A DNA stretch of 64,000 bases from Pelagibius litoralis. GTDB lineage: Bacteria; Pseudomonadota; Alphaproteobacteria; Kiloniellales; Kiloniellaceae. The first letter of the stretch is position 1. Every line of letters starts with the position of its first letter. The notes below the pieces were generated by a model. It was not told the origin of the DNA. It saw nothing but the letters and a program-made list of their open reading frames with translations, and did no database searches. The stretch spans positions 62,001-126,000 of the forward strand of contig NZ_JAAQPH010000016.1 of assembly GCF_011683915.1 (NCBI RefSeq), given 5' to 3'. Shown here one piece after another: positions 1 to 8,802 of the stretch. The translations under genes were made by a program, and so were the position numbers.

Positions 1-686
1 CCGCACAGTATTTCCTGAACGACTTGAACGCCGCAGTCCGGAGCTATAGCGCGTCACTCAAGCACAATCCGGACAATCTCAACACACTGATCTACCGCGG
101 TCAGATCTACAACGAACAACAGCGCTTCGATCTGGCGATCGCCGACTTCGACAGCGCGGTCGAACTGCGGCCGAACAGTGCCTGGGCCTGGAACAACCGG
201 GGCATCGCCTTTGCCGACAGGGGCGATCCGAAAGCAGCCATCGCCGACTACACCACGGCGATTGAAAAGGACGCAACCTACTATCCGGCGCCTTACAACC
301 GCGGCCTCGCCTACCTCAGGCTCGAGGACTACGACGCCGCCCTGGCCGATTTCACCCAGGCCCTGACGTTGCAACCCGATGACCCCGACATCTTCTACTC
401 GCGCGGCGACGTGCACTACGAAATGAGCGAGTTCGCGCTGGCTGCGGCCGACTACAGCGAAGCCTTGAGGCTCAACCCGGAAAGCGCCTGGTCGTTTTAC
501 TCACGCGGACTTTCCTATGCCCACCTGGATGACCGCCAGTCAGCCCGCGCCGACTTCGACCAAGCGATCGAAGTCAGCGAGGACGCCGACAAGGCCGACA
601 TGGCATCGGATATCTGCTCACAGCTCATGGCCCAGAGGCACATCGCCCTCTCCCTGAGCTACTGCCGCCGCGCCGTTACGGAGTAA
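1..686 (+). CDS. TPR-repeat protein, 5' end cut by window
   Basis: The reading frame is open to the left window edge, so the true start lies outside. The first in-frame start-like codon, a TTG at 24, has no convincing ribosome site. The visible protein is almost entirely tetratricopeptide repeats: about five 34-residue units with the alternating pattern YxxRGxxY...AxxDFxxAxxLxP. It ends in a short tail with two cysteines (DICSQ, SYCRR). TPR arrays are protein-protein interaction scaffolds and no enzymatic domain is visible. The partner and function are unknown. What precedes the repeats (signal peptide, kinase or other domain) cannot be seen here. Confidence 0.85.
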   Translation, partial: AQYFLNDLNAAVRSYSASLKHNPDNLNTLIYRGQIYNEQQRFDLAIADFDSAVELRPNSAWAWNNRGIAFADRGDPKAAIADYTTAIEKDATYYPAPYNRGLAYLRLEDYDAALADFTQALTLQPDDPDIFYSRGDVHYEMSEFALAAADYSEALRLNPESAWSFYSRGLSYAHLDDRQSARADFDQAIEVSEDADKADMASDICSQLMAQRHIALSLSYCRRAVTE

Positions 687-836
687 TACAGATGGCGCGC
701 CGAAAGGCCGCCCCAGCCACGACCAAGCAAGTCGTCCGATTATTCCTAATCGATTCGATGAAGCAACGCACTTACTTGGCGCAGGACCGCAAAGTCTTGC
801 CTAAACCGTCTCGCAAAACCCCTCGGCACCCTTGAA

Positions 837-850
837 AGCAGGCGCCTGCT
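837..850. promoter_or_regulatory. Perfect 14-bp palindrome, possible operator
   Basis: AGCAGGCGCCTGCT is a perfect dyad in the untranslated region about 400 bp before the TRAP genes, directly after a TTGAAA (832-837) that could be a -35 element. No nearby regulator gene can be tied to it. A GC-rich palindrome of this length may also arise by chance. Confidence 0.3.
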
Positions 851-950
851 GAATAGCTATGTATGACATAAAGACAAAGAGATGCACGAGAGGCTTCGAG
901 CAGCGTTTCAGCCGGAAGTCTTGCGAGCAGGGGTAATACCCGCATGCTCG

Positions 951-1028
951 AACTGTTTGATGGCGATCGGATTCACATGTTTTGACGCAACCACCAAATT
1001 GGTTCCGTCAAAACATGATCCGATCTAG
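951..1028 (+). repeat. Dispersed palindromic repeat, copy A (single hairpin module)
   Basis: The segment starts AACTGTTTGATGGCGATCGG and ends CCGATCTAG. Its two arms (about 974-994 and 998-1026) are inverted copies, each containing CATGTTTTGACG or its complement, with a 3-nt bulge and a short loop around CCAAATTGG. The same module occurs near 55.3 kb and 60.5 kb. This copy lacks the second small hairpin (TAGAGCAGAT...ATCTGCTCTA) present in the others. It lies in non-coding DNA, like REP-type or MITE-like elements. Confidence 0.8.
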
Positions 1029-1084
1029 TGCTGCAAGGTCCCAAGCAGGCGCCAATGATCTGCTGCAAAAAAACCGAATACCAA

Positions 1085-1109
1085 GGGAGGAAACATGGCA
1101 CCAAGGTAA
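1085..1109 (+). other. Strong ribosome site with a four-codon reading frame
   Basis: GGGAGGAAAC followed by ATG at 1095 is a textbook start region, but the frame stops after Met-Ala-Pro-Arg (TAA at 1107-1109). It may be a leader peptide, the relic of an older gene start, or chance. Confidence 0.35.
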
Positions 1110-1251
1110 TCCCTGGAGCCGACACCGGTAGCGGCATCGGCAGCAGGTCAACTGCATATCCAAATTTAAAAACCAGGTATAAAGAAACGGCCGGGCTGAT
1201 CCGGCGGTCTCAACAAGCTTGCGGCCAGCGCCGCGAAACAGAGAGAGCGAA

Positions 1252-2292
1252 ATGAGCTTCAAGACAATCAAAACAAACATATCGGGCGGGATCGTCGCGG
1301 CGGTTGCATTGCTTGCCGCCCCTGCAGCCTTTGCGGCGGATTACGATTGGACGTTCCAGACATCTGCACAGGCCGGCGATAACTTCTTCACCATCCAACA
1401 GGCCTGGGCGGAACGTGTCGGCGCCATGTCCGGTGATCGCATCAAGATCACCGTTGTGCCGGTTGGAACAGTGGTGGCCCACACCGAGACGCTTGACGCG
1501 GTCGGCGCCGGCATCCTGCAGGGCCACATTACCGACCCTTCGTATTTCTCGGGCAAAGATCCGGCCTTTGCGATGCTTGGCAACCTGGTGGGCGCATGGT
1601 CGGCCCCGCAGCAGATGTTCAACTACATGAACTATGGCGGCGGGATCGAACTGTTCAACGAACTGGTCAACCCCTATGGCCTGCAGTTCCTGGGCGCATC
1701 CGCAACTGGTGTCGAGTCCTTCTTGTCGTCCAAGCCGATTTACGGAGTCGATGATCTGGCCGGTATCAAGATGCGGGCGCCCGAGGGCATGGTGCAGGAA
1801 GTCTTCGCCGCAGCGGGCGCCGCGCCGGTGAACCTTCCCGGCTCCGAGGTATATACGTCGCTGGAAAAAGGCGTGATCGATGCCGCCGACTACACGGTGT
1901 TTTCGACCAACCACGCACAAGGCATGCACAAGTTCGCAAACTACCCGCTTTATCCCGGGTTCCATTCGATGCCGGTAATCGACGTATCGATGAACAAGGC
2001 AATCTACGACGACCTGCCGGGCGACCTGAAAGCCATCCTGGAAGTATCGGTTCGCGACTTCGCTTATGACATGATCAACCGCCTGGAAGCGCAGAATGCC
2101 ATCGCGGTGGCTGAAGCGACCGCCGATCCGAACATTACCGTCATCAACTGGCCCGACGAAGAACGCGCCAAGTTTCGCGGCATCGCCAGAAGCCAGTGGG
2201 CCAACTGGGCCGAGCGCTCTGAAATGGCCGGCAAGGCCTATGAAAGCGTGACATCCTACCTTATTGAAGCCGGCCTCCTGACCGCCGAGTAA
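1252..2292 (+). CDS. dctP: TRAP transporter substrate-binding protein, DctP family
   Basis: Periplasmic solute receptor of a tripartite ATP-independent transporter; it captures an organic acid and delivers it to the permease encoded next. The ATG at 1252 was chosen over an upstream TTG at 1219 because it follows the purine-rich GAGAGAGCGA and starts a clear Sec signal peptide (hydrophobic VAAVALLAAPAAFA, cleavage before ADYDW). The mature protein has the family length, about 320 residues. It contains the typical block with a conserved arginine (GIKMRAPEG) and the segment GSEVYTSLEKGVIDAADY. The ligand cannot be read from the sequence, but carboxylates are the rule for this family. Confidence 0.9.
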   Translation: MSFKTIKTNISGGIVAAVALLAAPAAFAADYDWTFQTSAQAGDNFFTIQQAWAERVGAMSGDRIKITVVPVGTVVAHTETLDAVGAGILQGHITDPSYFSGKDPAFAMLGNLVGAWSAPQQMFNYMNYGGGIELFNELVNPYGLQFLGASATGVESFLSSKPIYGVDDLAGIKMRAPEGMVQEVFAAAGAAPVNLPGSEVYTSLEKGVIDAADYTVFSTNHAQGMHKFANYPLYPGFHSMPVIDVSMNKAIYDDLPGDLKAILEVSVRDFAYDMINRLEAQNAIAVAEATADPNITVINWPDEERAKFRGIARSQWANWAERSEMAGKAYESVTSYLIEAGLLTAE

Positions 2293-2313
2293 ACCGCCGG
2301 CCGCAAGCACAGG

Positions 2314-2340
2314 AAAGGGGGGCGCCCACTGCCCCCCTTT
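2314..2340 (+). terminator. Intercistronic hairpin between TRAP receptor and permease genes
   Basis: Perfect 10-bp arms AAAGGGGGGC (2314-2323) and GCCCCCCTTT (2331-2340) enclose a 7-nt loop; no long T tract follows. A hairpin at this place commonly protects or partly terminates the transcript so that binding protein is made in excess over permease. That role is inferred. Confidence 0.65.
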
Positions 2341-2385
2341 CGTATTGATCATTCCGCCAAAGCTGTCTTCAAGGAAGAGGCGCGC

Positions 2386-4401
2386 ATGTCCGCTAACAAA
2401 CCGTTTTTGCCCGAAGCAACCGACGATGAACAGTTGGAGGCCCTGAAGCGGATTCACGAAGACGGTGCGGCGGGTCCGCAGAATGCCCTCGACCGCGGCA
2501 TCATGAAATTTGGCGGTGCGGTCAGTTTGCTGTTTGCACTGGCAGCTCTGATTTCGATCTACGAGATCGTCGCGCGCTATGCCTTCAACGCACCGACGAT
2601 ATGGGCCCACGAGACCGTCATCGCCTTGATCGCGGTCTGCTATCTGTATGGCGGCATGCAGTGCCTTGCCGGTGACAAGCACATCCGCATCGGCCTGATC
2701 TACTTCGGTACCAGCGGTGGCACCCGCCGCTTGTTGGATATCGTCAATGCGTTGTTGTCGCTGTTCTTTGCCCTGGCAATCGCCTATGCGGCCTTCACGA
2801 TGGTCGACAAAGCCTGGTTCACACCGCAAGGCGACCTGCGCTTGGAGCGGTCGGGATCAGCCTGGAACCCGATGACACCGGCGCTGATCAAGCTGGCCTT
2901 GCTGATCACTTCGGCCGTGCTTGCCGTGCAGTCTGTCGGTCATCTTCTGACCGCTTATAAAGGCAGCGGTTATCGCCAATCGGCGCGTGAAGCACCCTCG
3001 AAGGCCGCGTTTGCCGGGATTTCCGTGGTGTTTTGCATTCTGATCCTCGGTGGCATCGTTCTGTTCACCTATGGACGGTCCATCGGGATCGAGATGGGGT
3101 CGCTCCTGTTGGTCGGCAGCATCATGGTGATGATCCTGACCGGTATTCCGCTTGCATTTGTGACGGGGCTGATTGCGATTATCTTCACGCTGGCGTGGTT
3201 CGGGCCGCTCGGCGTGCCTCTGGTCTCAAGCCGAATCTACAGTTTCATCAACGAGTACGTATTGGTTGCCATCCCGATGTTCGTGCTGATGGCATCATTG
3301 CTTGACCGCTCTGGCATGGCGCGGGACTTGTACGATGCGATGCGCATCGTTGCCGGTCGCATCAAAGGCGGCGTGGCCATTCAGACCCTGATCGCCGCCG
3401 TTTTCCTGGCGGCCATCTCCGGCATCATCGGTGGAGAGATCGTTCTGTTGGGCCTCATCGCCCTGCCGCAGATGCTGCGTCTTGGATACAACCGGGCGCT
3501 GGCCATCGGCACCGTCTGCGCCGGCGGCTCTCTGGGCACCATGATCCCGCCCTCCATCGTTTTGATTGTCTACGGGCTGACCGCAAGCGTTTCAATCGGC
3601 GATCTGTTTCTCGCTACCGTCACGCCGGGCCTGATGCTGGCGACACTATACGTCATCTACATCTTCGTGCGCTGTACGTTGGACCCGACAATGGCCCCAA
3701 GCATCCCACAGGCCGAACTGGATATGCCGCTCAGCGAGAAGGCCGCCAAGATGAAGGGCGTGATCATGCCCGTCGGGGTCGCCTTCATGGTGCTTGGTTC
3801 GATCTACGGCGGCGTGGCCTCGGTAACCGAGGCGGCGGCGATGGGGGTCTTGGGTGTCTTCCTGGCCGCGCTCGTGCGCGGAGAGGTCAGCGTGACGCTG
3901 ATCCGCGACAGCCTTAAGCAGACGTTGGAAACCTGCGGCATGATCATCTGGATCGGCCTTGGCGCCTCGGCCCTGGTCGGGGTCTACAACCTGATGGGCG
4001 GCAACCGCTTCATCGAAAGCGCGATCCTTGACAGCGGTGCGTCGTCGTTGGTGATCGTCCTGGTCATGATGGCGATTCTGATCGTATTGGGCCTGTTTAT
4101 GGACTGGATCGGCATTGCCTTGCTGACAATGCCGATCTTCGTTCCGATCATCATCAAGTTGGGGATGGACCCGGTTTGGTTCGGCATCCTCTTTGCCATG
4201 AACATGCAGGTCAGCTATCTGTCACCGCCTTTTGGTCCGGCCGCCTTCTACCTCAAGTCGGTTGCACCTTCGGACATGAGCCTGTCCGAGATCTTCCGCG
4301 CGCTGGTTCCGTTTATCTTCCTTCAGTTGATTGCCCTGACGCTTGTGCTGTTCAACCCCGGCATCGCGATGTGGCTGCCCAACTATCTCAACGGCAACTG
4401 A
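2386..4401 (+). CDS. TRAP transporter fused small and large permease (DctQ-DctM)
   Basis: Inner-membrane permease of 671 residues driving proton- or sodium-coupled uptake with the receptor at 1252-2292. The N-terminal part (about 1-215) is a four-helix DctQ-like subunit; TIWAHETVIALIAVCYLYGG is typical of its second helix. The rest (about 220-671) is a DctM-like subunit with many helices and the conserved stretches GGEIVLLGLIALPQM, GSLGTMIPPSI and LSPPFGPAAFYLK. The ATG at 2386 follows AAGGAAGAGG. Q-M fusions occur in several TRAP subfamilies. The gene ends 28 bp before a convergent methyltransferase gene. Confidence 0.92.
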   Translation: MSANKPFLPEATDDEQLEALKRIHEDGAAGPQNALDRGIMKFGGAVSLLFALAALISIYEIVARYAFNAPTIWAHETVIALIAVCYLYGGMQCLAGDKHIRIGLIYFGTSGGTRRLLDIVNALLSLFFALAIAYAAFTMVDKAWFTPQGDLRLERSGSAWNPMTPALIKLALLITSAVLAVQSVGHLLTAYKGSGYRQSAREAPSKAAFAGISVVFCILILGGIVLFTYGRSIGIEMGSLLLVGSIMVMILTGIPLAFVTGLIAIIFTLAWFGPLGVPLVSSRIYSFINEYVLVAIPMFVLMASLLDRSGMARDLYDAMRIVAGRIKGGVAIQTLIAAVFLAAISGIIGGEIVLLGLIALPQMLRLGYNRALAIGTVCAGGSLGTMIPPSIVLIVYGLTASVSIGDLFLATVTPGLMLATLYVIYIFVRCTLDPTMAPSIPQAELDMPLSEKAAKMKGVIMPVGVAFMVLGSIYGGVASVTEAAAMGVLGVFLAALVRGEVSVTLIRDSLKQTLETCGMIIWIGLGASALVGVYNLMGGNRFIESAILDSGASSLVIVLVMMAILIVLGLFMDWIGIALLTMPIFVPIIIKLGMDPVWFGILFAMNMQVSYLSPPFGPAAFYLKSVAPSDMSLSEIFRALVPFIFLQLIALTLVLFNPGIAMWLPNYLNGN

Positions 4402-4429
4402 AGCACGGAGCCTGTAAGGTCGCCGCCTC

Positions 4430-5551
4430 TCAGCAGCGACAGAGGTAGTAGTAGTTCACCGGGTCGTGCTCCAGCTCGTTGACCTCGACCGAAGCAAAGC
4501 CGGCTTCGGCGAAGTAGCGCTCGGCGGTTTCACGGCCCCACATGGCGCCCAGGCCCTCACCATCCTGGGCCAGGGATACGGTCATGCAGTGCATACAGGA
4601 AACCGTGTAGAGCATCGGACCCATGGGATGATCGCGGTCGTGATGGTGGTGGCTCGACCCCTTGATGTCCTGCGCCAGATAGACGCCGTCCGCCGCCAAA
4701 GCCCGGCGGATGCCCTTCAACAGGTTGAGGGGCCGCGCCTGGTCGTGCACGGCATCGAAGGTGGTGACAAGGTCGAAGGCTGCTTCCGGCGCGCTGCTGT
4801 CGAAATCGCTCAGGTCCCGGGCCTCGAAGGCCAGGTTGTCGAGCCCTTTCCCAACCGCTTCTGCGCGCGCCCAGGCAATCGCCGCTTCGGAAAGGTCGTA
4901 GCCCTGAAAGCGGCTCTTGGGAAAACGCTCGGCCAGGAGCATCAGCGCCCGGCCCCGGCCGCAGCCGGCATCGAGCACCCGAATGCCCGCCTCAAGCCGC
5001 TCGATCAGGCCCGGCGCCAGCGGCAGAATATGGTCGATCAAGGCGGGCAGAACGGATTGGGCGCTGTCCTCGGCCATAACCTCGTGGAAACGGTCATAGC
5101 GTGCGTATGGCACCCCGCCACCCTGACGAAAACAGGTCAGAATGTCGTCCTCGACACTGCCCAGCACTGCGATGTATTGGGCATAGACAGCCAGGTTGGC
5201 CTCGGCCGAACGGGTCAGGAGAGCGGCATGTTCGGCCGGCAGGCGGTAGGTGCCGTTCTCCGGGTCCAGTTCCACCACGGCGCCGACTACCATGGCCCCC
5301 AGCCATTCCCGCACATAGCGCTCCTGCAGGCCCGCGCGTTCGGCCAGAGCTGCCGCGGTTAGGGGTGGGGCGCCCTCCATGGCATCGAACAGCCCGCTGC
5401 GATGCCCCAGAGAGGTCATCAGCATCATCGAAGCTTCATTGAGGGCCCCGACCATGCGGGCCTCGAAGGCCTCGACTCCAGCTGGGTCGGGGGCCTGATT
5501 GGCGGATTGATCGGGGGCGGATTGCAGGCTGCTTTGAAGGGCGTTGGTCAT
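4430..5551 (-). CDS. Class I SAM-dependent methyltransferase with N-terminal winged-helix region
   Basis: The protein has 373 residues. The N-terminal third (about 45-110) resembles the winged-helix dimerisation domain seen in some methyltransferases (LTAAALAERAGLQERYVREWLGAMV). The Rossmann-type catalytic domain follows, with motif I VLDAGCGRGRALML near residue 195, an acidic residue in FQGYDLSEAA, and FDLVTTFDAVHD as the motif IV region. A histidine-rich loop (SSHHHHDRDH) and a Cys-rich C-terminus (CMHCM, YLCRC) are unusual and might bind metal or serve a thiol substrate. The gene is divergent from a GlxA-type regulator at 5659, which may control it. The substrate is unknown. Confidence 0.8.
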   Translation of the reverse strand: MTNALQSSLQSAPDQSANQAPDPAGVEAFEARMVGALNEASMMLMTSLGHRSGLFDAMEGAPPLTAAALAERAGLQERYVREWLGAMVVGAVVELDPENGTYRLPAEHAALLTRSAEANLAVYAQYIAVLGSVEDDILTCFRQGGGVPYARYDRFHEVMAEDSAQSVLPALIDHILPLAPGLIERLEAGIRVLDAGCGRGRALMLLAERFPKSRFQGYDLSEAAIAWARAEAVGKGLDNLAFEARDLSDFDSSAPEAAFDLVTTFDAVHDQARPLNLLKGIRRALAADGVYLAQDIKGSSHHHHDRDHPMGPMLYTVSCMHCMTVSLAQDGEGLGAMWGRETAERYFAEAGFASVEVNELEHDPVNYYYLCRC

Positions 5552-5658
5552 ACTGACTGTCTCCGGTTTCGGTTACAGATGCAGCGACGCAGTGCTTTCT
5601 ACCCCTGCGGCTCCGATCATGCTAATGTTGATTGCCGCGTAAACAGGTCGAATCTGCC

Positions 5659-6708
5659 ATGAACGCGCCTTCCATGTCACCCAACCCGCCCCTGACCGTC
5701 GCTCTGGTCGCCACGCCGGAAACAAGTGCCTCCACCCTCTACGGGATGTACGACGTGTTCTGCTCCGCCGGCCGCGACTGGACGTTCATAACCACCGGGG
5801 TTCCGGGAACACCTGCGATGAAGCCCTACGTGGTCGCAGCGACCGCTGAAACCCTGCGCGCCGCAAACGGGGTGCCGATTACACCGGACCGGACCTTTGC
5901 CGACTGTCCCTCACCGCAGATCGTCTGCATCCCCGATCTTCTCGTACGGCCGGATCAGCCGATCGCCGGGCGCTATGACGCCGCCGTAGACTGGTTGCAG
6001 ACTTGCAATAATCAGGGCGTCACGCTCGCCGCCGCCTGCTCGGGTAGCCTGCTGCTTGCCGAGGCCGGGCTGCTAGACGGCTGGGATGCCACCACCCACT
6101 GGGGCTATTGCGAAGCCCTGGGCCGGCGCTATCCGGAGATAACCGTGCATCCTTCCCGCGCGCTGGTGGTTTCCGGCGAAGGCCAGCGGCTCATTACCAG
6201 TGGCGGCGGCACCTCCTGGCAGGACCTCTCCTTGTTCCTGGTCGCCCGCTTCCTGGGCCAGGAGGAAGCCATGCGGCTGGCCAGGGTCTATCTGCTGGAC
6301 TGGCATCACCATGGTCAGCTTCCGTTTTCCGTGCTGGCCTGCAGCAGACAGGTCGAGGACAAACGGATCGCCGACTGTCAGGAATGGATTGCCGAGCACT
6401 ATGCCGAAACCGGGCCGGTCGCGGCCATGGCCACGCTCAGCGGCCTGGCCGAGCGTTCCTTCAAGCGCCGCTTCGCCAAGGCCACGGGCATGGCACCGCT
6501 CGACTACGTGCACACCCTGCGCCTGGAAGAGGCAAAGCAGATGCTGGAGACGACGGAGCTGGCGGTCGAGGCTGTCGCGAACGAGGTCGGCTATGAAGAC
6601 GCCAGCTTTTTCCGGCGCCTGTTCCGCCGCAAGGTCGGCATGAAACCGACGGACTACCGCCGTCGTTTTGGCAACGTACGCAAGGCCTTGCAGGCGGCGG
6701 CAATCTAA
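5659..6708 (+). CDS. GlxA-family transcriptional regulator (DJ-1/PfpI plus AraC domains)
   Basis: The N-terminal domain (about 10-190) has the DJ-1/PfpI fold with the elbow AACSGSLLLAEAGLLDG, whose Cys sits at the nucleophile position. The C-terminal 100 residues are an AraC-type double helix-turn-helix (SFKRRFAKATGMAPLDYVHTLR, then EVGYEDASFFRRLFRR). Such proteins are usually one-component activators sensing small metabolites. The ATG at 5659 is preferred over the TTG at 5632, although its ribosome site is weak. It is divergent from the methyltransferase at 4430-5551, with about 107 bp of shared promoter region. The 3' end overlaps the convergent esterase gene by 4 bp. Confidence 0.88.
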   Translation: MNAPSMSPNPPLTVALVATPETSASTLYGMYDVFCSAGRDWTFITTGVPGTPAMKPYVVAATAETLRAANGVPITPDRTFADCPSPQIVCIPDLLVRPDQPIAGRYDAAVDWLQTCNNQGVTLAAACSGSLLLAEAGLLDGWDATTHWGYCEALGRRYPEITVHPSRALVVSGEGQRLITSGGGTSWQDLSLFLVARFLGQEEAMRLARVYLLDWHHHGQLPFSVLACSRQVEDKRIADCQEWIAEHYAETGPVAAMATLSGLAERSFKRRFAKATGMAPLDYVHTLRLEEAKQMLETTELAVEAVANEVGYEDASFFRRLFRRKVGMKPTDYRRRFGNVRKALQAAAI

Positions 6709-7568
6709 CAACCGCTCTGGATTGCCGATCCTTCAGTGTCAATGAAGCGCCGGATGTCATCCAGCACCGGTGCCGCAGCACGCAGCGGGCGCGACAGGGC
6801 GCCGACAATCCGCAGGTGTCCCAGGTCGTCATAGAAACGCGCTTCAGCCTTGCCGCCGGCCGCCCGCTGACGCTCGGCCAGGATGCGGCTGTTGCGCGGC
6901 CGGACCACGGTGTCGGCGTCGCCGCTCAGCAACAGCAGCGGCGGCGCCTTGGGGTTGACGTAAGCGACCGGCTGGGTCGCCGCCCGGCCCGCCGCCGGCC
7001 CGAAGATCGCCTTCAGAGCGGGATCGGTCAGCGGCAGGAAATCATAGGGCCCGGCAAGGCCCACCACGCCAGCCAGCGTATCGCAGGGGCGCAGCCCCTC
7101 GGCAGCCAGCAAACGGTCGTCGAGCGCCAGCATGACCGCGTTGTAGGCGCCGGCGGAGTGGCCGACCAGGAACAGCGGACCCTTGTGATGGCGGTGCGCC
7201 CAGGCGACGGCGGCGGCGGAATCTTCCAGAAACGCGGGATAACGCACCGGCGGATAAAGCCGGTAGTCGGGGATTGCCACCGCCAGCCCCTGAGAGGCAA
7301 AGGCCTCTCCAACAAAGCGGTAGTCGCCGCGCTCGCCGCTTTCCCAGGAACCGCCGTAGAAGAACAGCACCATAGCCTCCGGCTCGCCGCTTTCCGGTGC
7401 ATAGAGATCCAGACGGTGGCGGTCGTCGGGGCCATAGGCGATACCGGCCTCCAGGCCGTAACCTTCCCGCGGGGTCAGCCCGTTCAGCAGATCGGTGCCA
7501 GAGCAGGCGGTGAGCAGCGCCACCAGGGATGAGCAGGACAGCAGGGTCCGGAGAGAGTGTCTTCGCAT
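6705..7568 (-). CDS. Alpha/beta hydrolase esterase, predicted lipoprotein
   Basis: An esterase/lipase of the BD-FAE/HSL-like group, about 287 residues. Starting at the ATG at 7568 gives a lipoprotein signal peptide (RRHSLRTLLSCSSLVALLTAC) with lipobox LTAC, so the enzyme is probably membrane-tethered outside the cytoplasm. The oxyanion strand reads LFFYGGSW, the nucleophile elbow is GHSAGAYNA, and a late DLGHLR supplies the His. The start lies 8 bp after the stop of the hydrolase gene at 7577-8767, so the two are probably co-transcribed. The substrate is unknown. Confidence 0.85.
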   Translation of the reverse strand: MRRHSLRTLLSCSSLVALLTACSGTDLLNGLTPREGYGLEAGIAYGPDDRHRLDLYAPESGEPEAMVLFFYGGSWESGERGDYRFVGEAFASQGLAVAIPDYRLYPPVRYPAFLEDSAAAVAWAHRHHKGPLFLVGHSAGAYNAVMLALDDRLLAAEGLRPCDTLAGVVGLAGPYDFLPLTDPALKAIFGPAAGRAATQPVAYVNPKAPPLLLLSGDADTVVRPRNSRILAERQRAAGGKAEARFYDDLGHLRIVGALSRPLRAAAPVLDDIRRFIDTEGSAIQSGC

Positions 7569-7576
7569 AAACCGGT

Positions 7577-8767
7577 TTACGCAGGTTCCGCCGTTGCGGA
7601 TGCCTCCAGGCCGGAAAGAGGCGCGACCAGACATTCCAACACCCGTGGGTCACGATAGTAGAGCAGATGGGTGCGGCCGCTGAGCTTCTGCGGCCAGGGC
7701 GCCTCGAAGCTGAGCCGCCGGCTCATCCCTTCGCCATAACGGCCGCGATGCCCGGTCACCTCACCGCAGAGCCAGTCGCTGGGTGAGAAAAAGTCGACCC
7801 AGCGGTCAAGGCCTTCATGCTTCAGCATCCGCTTCCGCTCGGCCTCCAGCCACGACGACCGGTATCGCAGAACCGTGATCGGCGAGCCAAGGGAAACCAG
7901 AGTCAGGCGTTTGAAATCAGCCCGGTGCGGCCAGTCCGCCAGAATGTCGGTGGCGACCACCGTGCCGAAAGAATGCGCCACGATCACCACCTCGTCGTAG
8001 TCCGCCGCCATCACCGCGCGCAGCGTTGTGGCAATGCGTTTGCGCAAGCGGTCGCGCAGGCCGACGCCGTTTTCATCTTCCTGATTCTCGAAGTAATCCT
8101 TGATAAAACGCGCAAGCAGGACGATGGCATCAACCTGCAGCAAGGTCAGAACAAAAGGCAACACCGCCCACCATGCGTGCGACGCCAGCCAGCCGGTTGC
8201 CTGGCCGAAAAGGGCTATCATATCGGCCATGAGGGGGACGTTCTGCAGGTTATCCGGCACAGCACCGCCAGGGGCCACGGCCTGACCGACCAGAACCGCG
8301 AGAAGGAGATACCAGACGACCAGGGTCAGGCCACCCATGATAAGCCCGAAGGCGATGAGAAAGGATCCGCTGACCAGGGAGCTGAAGAAAGCCCGCCAGG
8401 TGCGCAGACTGAAGACCCAGTAGCCGACCAGTTCCAGGCCCTTGAAAAGCTTGGCCCAGGGCGGCAGTTCGGTCTGTTCCGGGATCATGTCGGCCCAATA
8501 GGCCTCAAAGACATCCAGGCAGTCCGAGGCGCTTTCGGCGTGACCGCCCTGGCTCTCCGCGCTGCGCAGCGGTTCGAAGGAGAGGCGCAAACCCGCCTCC
8601 CCTTCGACCACCACCTCGCCCACACGGCTTACAGGATGACGTTCCACTGTCTCCAGATTGTTTATCAGGATGTCGCGGCGTACGAAACGTTCCTCTCGCT
8701 TCAGGCCGGGGATCAGGATGATCGCCCGGCGCTTGCGCGCAACCGGCTCGCGATCGGAATCAGACAT
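7577..8767 (-). CDS. Membrane-embedded alpha/beta hydrolase-like protein
   Basis: About 396 residues. It begins with a lipase-like strand (RRAIILIPGLKREERF). Hydrophobic membrane segments follow around 105-150 and 185-210 (SFLIAFGLIMGGLTLVVWYL and HAWWAVLPFVLTLLQVDAIV). The nucleophile elbow VIVAHSFGTVVATDIL lies in the C-terminal half, followed by SLGSPI and a terminal GRTHLLYY region. The ATG at 8767 was chosen because seven Gs precede it; ATGs at 8779 and 8782 are in frame but lack a ribosome site. The cytosolic catalytic domain interrupted by membrane helices is unusual. It is coupled to the esterase lipoprotein downstream. Confidence 0.75.
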   Translation of the reverse strand: MSDSDREPVARKRRAIILIPGLKREERFVRRDILINNLETVERHPVSRVGEVVVEGEAGLRLSFEPLRSAESQGGHAESASDCLDVFEAYWADMIPEQTELPPWAKLFKGLELVGYWVFSLRTWRAFFSSLVSGSFLIAFGLIMGGLTLVVWYLLLAVLVGQAVAPGGAVPDNLQNVPLMADMIALFGQATGWLASHAWWAVLPFVLTLLQVDAIVLLARFIKDYFENQEDENGVGLRDRLRKRIATTLRAVMAADYDEVVIVAHSFGTVVATDILADWPHRADFKRLTLVSLGSPITVLRYRSSWLEAERKRMLKHEGLDRWVDFFSPSDWLCGEVTGHRGRYGEGMSRRLSFEAPWPQKLSGRTHLLYYRDPRVLECLVAPLSGLEASATAEPA

Positions 8768-8802
8768 GTTCCCCCCCATCATTCAGGCCGAGTACCGTCG
8801 TC

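Larger units (their letters stand above)
687..1251. other. 565-bp intergenic region before a TRAP operon
   Basis: No credible gene is seen. The region holds a 14-bp perfect palindrome (837-850), one copy of a dispersed palindromic repeat (951-1028), and a strong ribosome site with a four-codon frame (1085-1109). The promoter of the downstream TRAP operon must lie here, but I could not choose a convincing -35/-10 pair. Confidence 0.6.

Noticed and set aside
1210-2829. Long minus-strand frame (about 539 codons) opposite the first TRAP genes
   Set aside because: It is fully antisense to dctP and the start of the permease gene, with no coherent domain; the plus-strand proteins are unmistakable.
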